Assembly: GCF_003751605.1 (NCBI RefSeq)
Contig: NZ_RJVJ01000002.1
Coordinates: 1,429,001-1,493,000 of the forward strand
DNA: 64,000 nt
Source: Kitasatospora cineracea
Lineage (GTDB): Bacteria > Actinomycetota > Actinomycetes > Streptomycetales > Streptomycetaceae
Direction: 5' to 3'
Shown: in pieces, positions 22,771 to 31,294 of the stretch
Layout: each line of letters opens with the position of its first letter
Position numbering within the stretch: the first letter of the stretch is position 1
Notes under the pieces: generated by a model
What the model saw: the letters and a program-made list of their open reading frames with translations, nothing else
What the model was told of the DNA's origin: nothing
Database searches by the model: none
Program-made: the position numbers and the translations under genes

Positions 22771-23071
22771 GACGATCTCTCCGAAGCGGCTGGGTACGGC
22801 ACCAGCGTGCTCCGGCGCACGGCCGCTCGCAACGGTTGCAGGGGGTTGCACGGGGTGTTCCGGGTGGCCTGTTCAGGCCACTCCCCACCACCGGCGCGCT
22901 CCAACTCGCCGGTCCGGCACGGGACTCGATTCGGCCGCCGGGTTTCGCCCGGGATCTGGCGGTCCGTCAGACCGCTGGTAGTCTCGTCCCTCCCGCCCCG
23001 TTCGCCCGGGCCCGTCCGGGCCGCGCACGGGGTGCGGTGTCGCATGCGGACCTGTCAGGAAGGGGAGCCCG
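22771..23071. other. Divergent intergenic region without a gene
   Basis: About 300 bases between the SsgA-like gene and the Pro/Thr-rich membrane protein. The palindrome GCAACGGTTGC (22829-22839) followed by GGGGGTTGCAC lies about 60 bp upstream of the SsgA-like start and could be an operator. TAGTCT near 22979 is a possible -10 for the rightward gene. Nothing else is seen. Confidence 0.5.
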
Positions 23072-24043
23072 GTGGCGCTCCGCGAGCACTCCAGGCCCGT
23101 TCCCGCGGGCCGGTCGGGACGGCACGGCCGGCCCGGGCCCTTCGGCGGGCGGCTGCGGCTGCCCACCATCCGCTTCTCCGGTGCGGCGATGGCGATGTCC
23201 ACGGTGGTCGGGATCAGCCTGGCCACCACCTGGCTGCTGAACGAGCAGCAGCAGCAGGTCGGCCGCCGGATCGGCGTCACCGTCGGCGGCCCGCCCGTCC
23301 CCAGCCCGGACGCCACCCCCGCCGAGAGCCCCGCCCCCGCGCCGGGCAGCACCCTGCAGGCCGCCCCCGCGACGGCCGGCGGCGCCTCCGCCACGCCCAC
23401 CGGCCGCCCGAGCGACCGTCCCGGCACCGGCACCGCCGGCACTCCCGGCACCGCCCGCCCGACCACGGCCACCGCCTCCGCCCCGCCCCTGCGGCTCGCC
23501 GAGGACACCGCCACCCCGCCGCCCGCCGCGCCCTCGCCCTCGTCCACTCCCGCGCCCGCCGCCTCGCCGTCGCCCTCGGCCACCCGGCCGGCCCCGCTCG
23601 CCCCGGGCCCGTCCGCCTCGCCCTCGCCGACCGCCAAGCCCTCGCCGACCGGCACCGCCGCACTGCCCGGCACCCTGCACGGCACCGCCCGGGTGGACGC
23701 CCTGGGCCCCACCGGCACCCGGCACACCCTGCGGCTCGACCTCGACGAGGCGATGACGGCGCTCCAGGTCGAGTTCCGCCTCAACCGCCCCGCCGCGCTG
23801 CCCGGCAGCACCCCCGCCACCGACCTCCCCGGCGCGGTCGTCACCGTCGCCCTCGAACGCGACACCCTGGTCTACCGCTTCACCACCCCCGCCGACCTCC
23901 CGCTGCGCCCCGGCGGCTACACCTTCACCATGACCGGCGCCACCGCCCAGCCCGGCACCGCCCCGGCGGCCCCCGAGACCTGGACCGCCTCCGCCTTCGC
24001 CCTCCCCACCAGCCGCGCCCTCGCCGCCCGCGGCACCTTCTAG
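23072..24043 (+). CDS. Membrane-anchored Pro/Ala/Thr-rich protein of unknown function
   Basis: A 323-residue protein not recognised by family. A basic N-tail (about 30 residues) precedes one membrane segment (AMAMSTVVGISLATTWLL), giving a type II orientation. A long low-complexity Pro/Ala/Ser/Thr linker (about 75-200) leads to a compact C-terminal domain (about 205-320, beta-rich: HTLRLDLDEAMTALQVEFRLN, RYTTPADLPL-like) outside the cell. GTG 23072 follows AAGGGGAG. No partner gene is evident. The linker suggests a wall-spanning spacer that presents the C-terminal domain. Confidence 0.7.
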   Translation: MALREHSRPVPAGRSGRHGRPGPFGGRLRLPTIRFSGAAMAMSTVVGISLATTWLLNEQQQQVGRRIGVTVGGPPVPSPDATPAESPAPAPGSTLQAAPATAGGASATPTGRPSDRPGTGTAGTPGTARPTTATASAPPLRLAEDTATPPPAAPSPSSTPAPAASPSPSATRPAPLAPGPSASPSPTAKPSPTGTAALPGTLHGTARVDALGPTGTRHTLRLDLDEAMTALQVEFRLNRPAALPGSTPATDLPGAVVTVALERDTLVYRFTTPADLPLRPGGYTFTMTGATAQPGTAPAAPETWTASAFALPTSRALAARGTF

Positions 24044-24058
24044 CCCGGCACCGCCCCC

Positions 24059-24084
24059 GCCCGTGCCCCGGCCGGGGCACGGGC
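24059..24084. terminator. 26-bp perfect palindrome, probable terminator
   Basis: Arms begin GCCCGTGCCCCGG and are perfectly complementary without a loop. It lies 15 bp after the stop of the Pro/Thr-rich protein gene and 22 bp before the MITE-like element. No T-tract. Confidence 0.55.
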
Positions 24085-24105
24085 GGGGCACGGGCGGGCT
24101 CCGCC

Positions 24106-24272
24106 CTAGTGCCGCGTCAGGCAACCTTTGCCGTGAAGGAGCGGCGGTCGGTGCGTGCTCTCGGCGTGCCGGCCGGAAGCCCTCGTACTGGATGTACTCG
24201 GGTTTTCGGCCGGTGCGGCGAGAGGGCGTGCCGGGCGTCGCGACGGGCGAAGGTTGCCTGACGCGGTGCTAG
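24106..24272. mobile_element. MITE-like non-autonomous element
   Basis: About 159 bp bounded on both sides by CTAG, probably a target-site duplication. Terminal inverted repeats of about 23 bp start at 24110 and end at 24268, with a 17-bp perfect core CCGCGTCAGGCAACCTT (24112-24128; complement 24250-24266). The interior forms a long imperfect hairpin with CCCTCGTAC...GTACTCGGG at its top. No ORF for a transposase is present. The right CTAG includes the stop codon of the aminopeptidase gene. Confidence 0.7.
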
Positions 24273-26758
24273 AACGCCGCCCGCACCGCCCGGGTGCGCC
24301 GCAGGTCGTCCGTCGCGTCGGCCAGGTTGCGCCGCAGCGCCGGCGTCAGCGCGGGGTCGGCGAGGACGGCCTCGGCGGCGGCGACCACCTCGGGGGCGGT
24401 CTGCGCGGACGGGAAGAGCGCCTGGCCGAGCAGCCGGGCGACCGCGTCGGTGCGGTCGGCGGCCTCGGTGATCCGCGCGAAGAAGCGCAGCGCGTAGGCG
24501 TGCTGCCGGTCCGGGTCGCCGGAGGCCCAGAAGCCGCGGGCGGTGGCCTCCAGGACCCGGTTGGAGACGCCGTCGGGGGTGAACAGCAGCTCCCAGGCGT
24601 CGGCCTTGGCGTCCTCCCCGGGCCGGGCGGCCCGGGCCCGGGCCGCGCCGAACTCCGCTTCGCTGCCCGGTTCGCGGGCCGCCTCGGCGTCGATCGCGTC
24701 CTCGTCGAGCCGCCCGAGCGCGGCCAGCCGGGCCAGGCCGGCCCAGCGCAGTTCCGGTCCGACGGGCAGGGCGCCGGGCGCCGCGTCGTCCGCCAACCAG
24801 CCCTGCAGCTCGGTGAGTTGGTCGTCTCCGCCGCTGCTCTCGACGGCGGCCCGCAGCGCGGCCAGCCGGATGCCGTGGCTGCCGTCGCCGGCCAGCAGAG
24901 CGCGGGCGGTGCGGCTGACGGCGGCCAGGCCCTCGGCCCGGCGCGCGGCGGGCAGGTAGCGGCCGGCCACGTGGGTGCGGGCGAAGGTGAGGACGGTCTC
25001 GACGATGCTGTCGGAGGTCTCGGCGGGCAGGTGGCGTTCCATCAGGTCGAGGTAGGCCGCGGGGTCGAGTTCGGCGTCCCGGACCAGGTCGCGGGCGTGC
25101 TCCCACAGGACGGCGCGGGTGACGTCGTCCTCGATCGCCGACAGCGACTGCGCGACGGCCCGCCAGGAGTCCGGGTCCAGGCGGATCTTGGCCCAGGTCA
25201 GGTCGCCGTCGTTGGGGACGACCAGGGTAGCGCCGGCCTCGACCAGGGCGGGGACGGCGACCCGGCGGCCCGGGCCGAGCTCGACCGGGACGCGGCCGGC
25301 CGGGACGACCCGGCCGTCCTCGACCCGGTAGCCGCCGACCTCGATCAGGTGGGGCCGGCTGCCCTCGTTGACGACGGTGAGCGCGGTCAGGGTGCCGTCG
25401 GCGGCGCGCTCGGTCTCGGCGCGCAGCGTGTCGACGCCGCTGGTGCGCAGCCAGGCGTCCGCCCAGCCGGGCACGTCGCGGCCGCTGCTGGCGCTCAACG
25501 CGGCCAGGAAGTCCGGGAGTTCGGCGTTGCCGTAGAGGTGGTCGGCGAAGTAGGCGTTCAGGCCGGCGAAGAAGGCGTCGTCGCCGAGCCAGGCGACCAG
25601 CTGGCGCAGCGCGGAGGCACCCTTGGCGTAGGAGATGCCGTCGAAGTTGACCATCGCCTCGGCGACCGAGCGGGTGCCGTTGCCGGCCACCGGGTGGGTG
25701 GAGCCGCGCTGGTCGGCGTCGTAGCCCCAGCCCTTGCGCCGGGCGGAGAACGCGGTCCAGGCGCCGGTGAAGCGGGTGGCCTCGACGGCGATCCGGTAGC
25801 CGAGCATCTCGGCGAACGACTCGTTCAGCCACAGGTCGTCCCACCAGCGCATGGTGACCAGGTCGCCGAACCACATGTGGGCCATCTCGTGGCAGACCAC
25901 CATGGCGCGGGTCTCGTGGTCGGAGGCGGTGGCCGGGGAGCGGAACAGCATCTCGTCGCGGAACACCACGCAGCCGGGGTTCTCCATCGCGCCCCAGTTG
26001 AACTCGGGGACGAACGCCTGGTGGTACTCGCCGAACGGGTAGCGCTCGTCGAAGAGTTGGTGCAGCCGGTCCAGCGAGGCGGCCGTCACCTCGAACAACT
26101 CGGTTGCCTCGCGGTCGAGTTCGGCGGCCAGCGAGCGGCGGGCGTGCAGGCCGAGCGGGATGCCGTCGTGCTCGCCGTGCACCGAGTGCAGCGGGCCGCC
26201 GACCACGGTGAACAGGTAGGTGGAGATCGGCTTGGTCGGGGCGAACTCCCAACTGCCCTTCTCGCCGCGGACCTTGGCGCCGTTGCCGACCAGGGTCCAC
26301 TCCTCGGGGGCGGTGGCGGTCAGCGTGAACGGGGCCTTCAGGTCGGGCTGGTCGAAGCAGGCGAACACCTTGGCCGCCAGGTCGGGCCCGCAGGTGGCGT
26401 ACACGTACACCTCGCCGTCGGCCGGGTCGGTGTACCGGTGCAGGCCCTCGCCGGTGCGCGAGTAGCGCATCTCGGCCTCGACCAGCAGTTCGTTCTCGGC
26501 GCGCAGCGCGGGCAGCGCGAGACGGTTGCCGTCCAGGGCGGCGGTGTCCAGCGGCTCCCCGTTCAGGACGGCGCGCCGCAGGACGGCGGGTTCGACGTCG
26601 ACGAAGCTGTCGGCGCCGGGCTCGGTGCAGCCGAACCGGATCACGGTGGTGCTGCCGAACCGCTCCGGGCCGCCGGTCAGGTCGAGGTCGACGGTGTAGC
26701 CGCGGACCTCCAGCAGGCGGGCACGGACAGTTGCTTCGGATCGTTGCAGTGCTGGCAT
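24269..26758 (-). CDS. pepN: Aminopeptidase N (M1 family)
   Basis: An 829-residue M1 metallopeptidase, normal length for the Streptomyces enzyme. GAMENPG is the exopeptidase motif, HEMAHMWFGD plus NESFAE gives the zinc site (HExxH-18-E), and a tyrosine near GISYAKG completes the active site. It removes neutral and basic residues from peptide N-termini in the cytoplasm. ATG 26758 was chosen by the family N-terminus (MPALQRSEA...RARLLEVRGY). The stop codon TAG lies inside the CTAG that borders the MITE-like element, so the insertion left the protein intact but replaced its 3' untranslated region. Confidence 0.93.
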   Translation of the reverse strand: MPALQRSEATVRARLLEVRGYTVDLDLTGGPERFGSTTVIRFGCTEPGADSFVDVEPAVLRRAVLNGEPLDTAALDGNRLALPALRAENELLVEAEMRYSRTGEGLHRYTDPADGEVYVYATCGPDLAAKVFACFDQPDLKAPFTLTATAPEEWTLVGNGAKVRGEKGSWEFAPTKPISTYLFTVVGGPLHSVHGEHDGIPLGLHARRSLAAELDREATELFEVTAASLDRLHQLFDERYPFGEYHQAFVPEFNWGAMENPGCVVFRDEMLFRSPATASDHETRAMVVCHEMAHMWFGDLVTMRWWDDLWLNESFAEMLGYRIAVEATRFTGAWTAFSARRKGWGYDADQRGSTHPVAGNGTRSVAEAMVNFDGISYAKGASALRQLVAWLGDDAFFAGLNAYFADHLYGNAELPDFLAALSASSGRDVPGWADAWLRTSGVDTLRAETERAADGTLTALTVVNEGSRPHLIEVGGYRVEDGRVVPAGRVPVELGPGRRVAVPALVEAGATLVVPNDGDLTWAKIRLDPDSWRAVAQSLSAIEDDVTRAVLWEHARDLVRDAELDPAAYLDLMERHLPAETSDSIVETVLTFARTHVAGRYLPAARRAEGLAAVSRTARALLAGDGSHGIRLAALRAAVESSGGDDQLTELQGWLADDAAPGALPVGPELRWAGLARLAALGRLDEDAIDAEAAREPGSEAEFGAARARAARPGEDAKADAWELLFTPDGVSNRVLEATARGFWASGDPDRQHAYALRFFARITEAADRTDAVARLLGQALFPSAQTAPEVVAAAEAVLADPALTPALRRNLADATDDLRRTRAVRAAF

Positions 26759-26881
26759 GCCCGCATGCTCGCCGAGCCCGCCCGGCCCGGGCAAGCGGGT
26801 GCGCGCCGGATTCGCTCGCGGCGTATCCCGGCGGGCACGGCGGGTTGGCTAGGGTGGGAACGGCGAATCGAGGAGGAGCAC

Positions 26882-28147
26882 GTGACGACTGTTCTGGTCC
26901 AGGGCGGCAACGCACCCCTGGCGTCGGCCCGGGTCGTGGTCGAGGTCACCGCGCCCACGCGGCTGGACGTCTCCGGACTGCTGCTCACCGCGGCCGGCAA
27001 GGTCCGCTCGGACGCCGACTTCGTCTTCTTCAACGCCCCGCAGGGCCCCGGCGTCACCCACCGCCCGGCGGCCGGCGGCGCCCCCGACGCGATCGCCGTC
27101 GACACCGCGGCCGTCCCGGACGAGATCACCCGGATCGTGGTCACCGCCTCGCTCGACGACCGGCGCGCCACCTTCGCGGGCACCGAGCCCACCGCGACCG
27201 TCCGGGACGCCGACACCGGCCGCGAACTGTTCACCTTCACCCCGCCGCGGCTCTCCCGCGAGACCGCCCTGGTCGTCGTCGAGGTCTACCGGCGCGGCAC
27301 CGAGTGGAAGGTCCGCGCCGTCGGCCAGGGCTACGCCAACGGCCTGGCGGGCATCGCCACCGACTTCGGCGTCGCCGTCGAGGACGCACCCCCGGCGACC
27401 GCCGCCACCACGGCCCCCGCCGCTCCCCCGGCCCCGCCCGCCCCGCCGCTCTCCGCCCCGCCGATGCCCGCGCCCGCGGCCCCGCCGATGCCGGGCGCGG
27501 CGCCCCGCGGCGCGGCGCCGCAGGGGCCCGCGACCCCGCCCCCGATGCCGTCCGGCTCCCCCGCCGTCGGCAAGGTCACCCTCGACAAGGGCCGGGTCAA
27601 CCTGGTCAAGGGCGGCTCGGTCTCCCTGGAGAAGGCCGGCAAGCCCTTCCTCGCCTCGGTCCGGATGGGCCTCGGCTGGGAGCCCGCCGGGCGCGGCCGC
27701 AACATCGACCTCGACGCCTCGGTGATCGCCTTCGACGCCCAGCGCAACAAGATCGACACCGCCTGGTTCATGAAGCTCTCCGTCTTCAACGGCGCGATCG
27801 CCCACTCCGGCGACAACCTCACCGGCCGCGGCGGCGGCGACGACGAAGCCATCACCGTCCACCTGGCGGGCCTGCCCCCCGAGGTCTGCGGCCTGGTCTT
27901 CGTCGTCAACTCCTTCTCCGGCCAGAAGTTCACCGACATCAAGAACGCCTACTGCCGCCTGGTCGACGCCGCCACCGACGAGGAACTCGTCCGCTTCGAC
28001 CTGGCCCAGTCCGAACCCCACACCGGCGTCGCCATGTGCAAACTCGTCCGCCAGTTCTCCGGCGAGTGGGTCATGACCGCCCTCGGCGAGTACGTCGACG
28101 CCAAGACCGCCCGCAGCATGGTCAAGCCGGCCGCCGCCATGCTCTGA
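26882..28147 (+). CDS. TerD family protein with two TerD domains
   Basis: A 421-residue cytoplasmic protein. Residues about 1-165 and 240-421 are TerD-like domains, joined by a Pro/Ala-rich linker of about 70 residues. The second is canonical (LGWEPAGRGRNIDLDASVIAFD, the calcium-binding segment); the first is degenerate and lacks that acidic loop. TerD proteins are linked to tellurite resistance and stress or development in Streptomyces. GTG 26882 follows GGAGGAG. It stands alone, divergent from pepN, without other ter genes. Confidence 0.85.
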   Translation: MTTVLVQGGNAPLASARVVVEVTAPTRLDVSGLLLTAAGKVRSDADFVFFNAPQGPGVTHRPAAGGAPDAIAVDTAAVPDEITRIVVTASLDDRRATFAGTEPTATVRDADTGRELFTFTPPRLSRETALVVVEVYRRGTEWKVRAVGQGYANGLAGIATDFGVAVEDAPPATAATTAPAAPPAPPAPPLSAPPMPAPAAPPMPGAAPRGAAPQGPATPPPMPSGSPAVGKVTLDKGRVNLVKGGSVSLEKAGKPFLASVRMGLGWEPAGRGRNIDLDASVIAFDAQRNKIDTAWFMKLSVFNGAIAHSGDNLTGRGGGDDEAITVHLAGLPPEVCGLVFVVNSFSGQKFTDIKNAYCRLVDAATDEELVRFDLAQSEPHTGVAMCKLVRQFSGEWVMTALGEYVDAKTARSMVKPAAAML

Positions 28148-28210
28148 CGCCCCACCGCCGCGTCGACGAGCCCCGGCAGTCGGCCCACGGCCCGAGCAAC
28201 GGCTGCCGAC

Positions 28211-28233
28211 TTCCCCTTCCCCTTCCCCTTCCC
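28211..28233. repeat. TTCCCC hexamer repeated four times
   Basis: Pure pyrimidine tract of (TTCCCC) x 3.8 followed at 28241 by three copies of a CCGCCCGGT-like unit, between the TerD gene and its terminator. Probably a slippage tract. Confidence 0.7.
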
Positions 28234-28320
28234 GACCGATCCGCCCGGTCCGCCCGGTCCGCGCGGTCATTTCGATCCGGGAAAACCGGATTCCGCGAGA
28301 ACCACCCCGGAGAACACGAG

Positions 28321-28349
28321 GGCCCGGAGCGAAATGCTCCGGGCCTTTT
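28321..28349 (+). terminator. Rho-independent terminator
   Basis: Perfect 10-bp stem GGCCCGGAGC/GCTCCGGGCC with a 5-base loop followed by TTTT (28346-28349). Oriented to end plus-strand transcription from the TerD gene; on the other strand it also faces the 3' end of the proline dehydrogenase gene. Confidence 0.8.
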
Positions 28350-28370
28350 CGGGGAACGGCGGGCGGCGGG

Positions 28371-29300
28371 TCAGCCGCGGGTCGCCATCGCGCGCAGGAA
28401 GAAGGTCAGGTTGGCGGGGCGCTCCGCGAGGCGGCGCATGAAGTAGCCGTACCACTCCTGGCCGTAGGGGAGGTAGACGCGCATGGTGTTGCCGGCCTCG
28501 GCGAGGCGGAGCTGCTCCTCGGGGCGGATGCCGAAGAGCATCTGGTACTCGAAGGAGGTGGTGTCGCGCTTGTTCCACTCGGCGAGCTGCCCGGCGATCT
28601 TGATCATGTTGGGGTCGTGCGAGGCCACCATGGGGTAGCCCTCGCCGGCCATCAGGACCTTGAGCGCGCGGACGTACGCGAGGTCGACGTCCCGCTTGCC
28701 CTGGAAGGCCACCGACTCGGGCTCCTTGTAGGCGCCCTTGCAGATCCGCACCCGGGAGCCCGCGCCGGACAGGTCGCGGCAGTCGGCCTCGGTGCGGCGC
28801 AGGTACGCCTGGAGCACGACGCCCAGCCAGGGGAAGTCGGCGCGCAGCTCGCGGGCGATGGCCAGGGTGGAGTCGGTGGTGGTGTGGTCCTCCATGTCGA
28901 GGGTCACCGTGGTGCCGGCGTCGGCGGCGGCCTGGCAGATCCGGCGGGCGTTCTCCAGGGCGATCTTCTCGCCGTCCACCGGGAGGAACTGGCCGACGGC
29001 GGAGAGCTTGACGGAGACCTCGGCGTCCGCGGCGAGGCCGGTCTCCTTGAGGGCGGTCAGCAGGTGCTCGTAGGCGAGCGCGGTGCCGGCGGCCTGGTCG
29101 GCGTCCTTGGTGTCCTCGCCGAGGTGGTCGAGGGTGACCTTGCGGCCGCTGGCGACCAGCGTCTCGGTGGCGCTCACGCCCTGGTCGAGCCGGTCGCCGG
29201 CGACGAAGCGCTCGACGATCGCGTGGGTGGGCGGGAACTTCTCGACCATGGTGCGCACCTGCGGGGAGCGCGAGGCGGCGAGGAGGGCGGAACGGAGCAT
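28371..29300 (-). CDS. Proline dehydrogenase
   Basis: A 309-residue monofunctional flavoenzyme that oxidises proline to pyrroline-5-carboxylate, feeding electrons to quinones. The FAD barrel motifs are clear: TVTLDMEDHT, RICKGAYKEP, VASHDP and EYQMLFGIRPE, with the C-terminal YLPYGQEWYGYFMRRLAERPAN that contacts the substrate. Its length is typical of actinobacterial/Thermus-type enzymes. It lies 88 bp downstream of the P5C dehydrogenase gene in the same direction, so they form a proline-use operon. Confidence 0.93.
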   Translation of the reverse strand: MLRSALLAASRSPQVRTMVEKFPPTHAIVERFVAGDRLDQGVSATETLVASGRKVTLDHLGEDTKDADQAAGTALAYEHLLTALKETGLAADAEVSVKLSAVGQFLPVDGEKIALENARRICQAAADAGTTVTLDMEDHTTTDSTLAIARELRADFPWLGVVLQAYLRRTEADCRDLSGAGSRVRICKGAYKEPESVAFQGKRDVDLAYVRALKVLMAGEGYPMVASHDPNMIKIAGQLAEWNKRDTTSFEYQMLFGIRPEEQLRLAEAGNTMRVYLPYGQEWYGYFMRRLAERPANLTFFLRAMATRG

Positions 29301-29388
29301 CGTGGACTCCCGGCGAAGCGGATCAGCTGGTGGAGAAGAGGGGGCGACGGCCGGCCGGGGGTGGTGGCCGGCCGTCGAGGGGGCCTGG

Positions 29389-31017
29389 TCAGCCCATGTG
29401 CGGGTAGCGGTAGTCCGTCGGCGGGACGAACGTCTCCTTGATGGAGCGGCTGGAGGTCCAGCGCGTCAGGTTCTGCTTGGCGCCGGCCTTGTCGTTGGTG
29501 CCGGAGGCCCGGCCGCCGCCGAAGGGCTGCTGGCCGACGACGGCGCCGGTCGGCTTGTCGTTGATGTAGAAGTTGCCGGCCGCGTTGCGCAGCACGCGCA
29601 TCGCGTGCTCGACGGCCTCGCGGTCCTGGGCGATGATCGAGCCGGTCAGGCCGTACGAGGAGACCGACTCCATCTGCGCGAGCATCTCGTCGTAGTTCTC
29701 GTCCTCGTAGACGTGCACGGCGAGGATCGGGCCGAAGTACTCGTCGCGGAAGTACTCGGCGGCCGGGTCCTGGCAGACCAGCACGGTCGGGCGGACGAAG
29801 TAGCCGACCGAGTCGTCGTACGTGCCGCCGGCCAGCACCTCGACCTGCGGGTCGGCCTGGGCGCGGTCGATGGCGGCCTTGTTCTTGGCGAAGGAGCGAT
29901 CGTCGATGACCGCGCCCATGAAGTTGCTCAGGTCGGCGACGTCGCCCATGGTGAGCCACTCGACCTCGTCGCGGAAGTCGTCCTTGATCTCGGCCCAGAT
30001 CGAGGCCGGGACGTACGCGCGGGACAGCGCCGAGCACTTCTGGCCCTGGAACTCGAAGGCGCCGCGGGTCATCGCGGTCTTCAGCACGGCCTTGTCGGCG
30101 GACGGGTGGGCGACCAGGAAGTCCTTGCCGCCGGTCTCGCCGACGATCCGCGGGTAGGTGCGGTAGCCGGCGATGTTCTCGCCGACGGTGCGCCACAGGT
30201 GCTGGAAGGTGGCGGTGGAACCGGTGAAGTGGATGCCGGCCAGCGCGGGGTGCTTCAGCGCGACCTCGGAGACGGCCAGGCCGTCGCCGGTCACCATGTT
30301 GATGACGCCCTTGGGCAGGCCGGCGGCCTCCAGCAGGCGCATCAGGTAGTGCGCGGCGAACTGCTGGGTGGGGGACGGCTTCCAGATCACCACGTTGCCC
30401 ATCAGCGCGGGCGCGGTCGGCAGGTTGCCGGCGATCGCGGTGAAGTTGAACGGGGTGATCGCGTAGACGAAGCCCTCCAGCGGGCGGTGGTCGGTGCGGT
30501 TCCACACGCCGTCGGAGGAGATCGGCTGCTCGGCCAGGATCTGCCGGGCGAAGTGCACGTTGAAGCGCAGGAAGTCGACCAGCTCGCAGGGGGTGTCGAT
30601 CTCCGCCTGCTGGGCGGTCTTCGACTGGCCGAGCATGGTGGCCGCGGCGAGGGTCTCCCGCCACGGCCCGGCCAGCAGGTCCGCGGCGCGCAGGAAGATC
30701 GCGGCGCGGGAGTCGAAGGAGAGCGCCTGCCAGGCCGGCGCGGCGGCCAGCGCGGTGTCGATGGCCTCCCGCGCGTCGTCCTGGGTCGCGTTGCGCAGGG
30801 TGCCGAGCTTCGCCGCGTGGTGGTGCGGCTGGACGACGTGGATCTCGGAGCCGCCGCCGAGGCGCTGCTCCCCGTTGATCGTCATGGTCAGCTGGATCGG
30901 CCCCTGGCCGCCCAGCTCCTTCAGCTTGGCCTCCAGCCGGGCCCGTTCGGGGCTGCCGGGGGCGTAGCTGTGGACCGGCTCGTTCACCGGCGCGGGGACC
31001 TGGGTCACAGCATCCAT
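29389..31017 (-). CDS. L-glutamate gamma-semialdehyde (pyrroline-5-carboxylate) dehydrogenase
   Basis: A 542-residue aldehyde dehydrogenase that converts pyrroline-5-carboxylate/glutamate semialdehyde to glutamate with NAD. The catalytic cysteine is in GQKCSALSR, the general base in IVGETGGKD, and the NAD-binding ITPFNFTAIAGN and FTGSTATF segments are intact. Length and N-terminal extension match the single-function P5CDH family. ATG 31017 was chosen; AAGGAGAG lies 11 nt upstream. It precedes proline dehydrogenase and is divergent from a PucR-family regulator; repeated operator-like sequences lie between. Confidence 0.93.
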   Translation of the reverse strand: MDAVTQVPAPVNEPVHSYAPGSPERARLEAKLKELGGQGPIQLTMTINGEQRLGGGSEIHVVQPHHHAAKLGTLRNATQDDAREAIDTALAAAPAWQALSFDSRAAIFLRAADLLAGPWRETLAAATMLGQSKTAQQAEIDTPCELVDFLRFNVHFARQILAEQPISSDGVWNRTDHRPLEGFVYAITPFNFTAIAGNLPTAPALMGNVVIWKPSPTQQFAAHYLMRLLEAAGLPKGVINMVTGDGLAVSEVALKHPALAGIHFTGSTATFQHLWRTVGENIAGYRTYPRIVGETGGKDFLVAHPSADKAVLKTAMTRGAFEFQGQKCSALSRAYVPASIWAEIKDDFRDEVEWLTMGDVADLSNFMGAVIDDRSFAKNKAAIDRAQADPQVEVLAGGTYDDSVGYFVRPTVLVCQDPAAEYFRDEYFGPILAVHVYEDENYDEMLAQMESVSSYGLTGSIIAQDREAVEHAMRVLRNAAGNFYINDKPTGAVVGQQPFGGGRASGTNDKAGAKQNLTRWTSSRSIKETFVPPTDYRYPHMG

Positions 31018-31141
31018 GGCGCGCACGCTCTCCTTCTCGTCATGGGAAGCCGGCGAGGGTCGCACGCCGGCCATGGAGGAACGCTATTCCCCGTCCCCGT
31101 CCGGCACCGTTGGCCGCGCCGCCAAATTCCCCCACTCGCCG

Positions 31142-31159
31142 TTGTCCGCCCGGACGAAC
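31142..31159. promoter_or_regulatory. Repeated operator upstream of the proline genes, copy 1
   Basis: TTGTCCGCCCGGACGAAC, an inverted repeat around GTCCG-CC-CGGAC. A near-identical copy lies at 31223. It lies about 125 bp upstream of the P5C dehydrogenase start. Confidence 0.5.
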
Positions 31160-31222
31160 ACCGTCACGCCCCGGTCACGACGGCCGTCTCCTGTCCGCCT
31201 CACTAAACTCGACCCCGCGACC

Positions 31223-31240
31223 TTGTCCGCCCCGACGAAC
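31223..31240. promoter_or_regulatory. Repeated operator upstream of the proline genes, copy 2
   Basis: TTGTCCGCCCCGACGAAC, 17 of 18 bases identical to copy 1. It lies about 14 bp after TAAACT (31204-31209), a possible -10 of the regulator gene, so binding could produce autorepression. A further TGTCCGCC sits just before that -10. Confidence 0.5.
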
Positions 31241-31294
31241 CCCGCCCCGGCGAACCGCGCCCGCCCCGCCCCTGACGCACCGAGGACCCCGACG

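Noticed and set aside
24106..24272. A complete insertion sequence
   Set aside because: Only about 160 bp without any transposase ORF; a non-autonomous MITE fits better.
24155..28147. A 1330-codon plus-strand frame through pepN and the TerD gene
   Set aside because: The part before 26882 is antisense to pepN, which has intact M1 motifs. Only the TerD portion is real.
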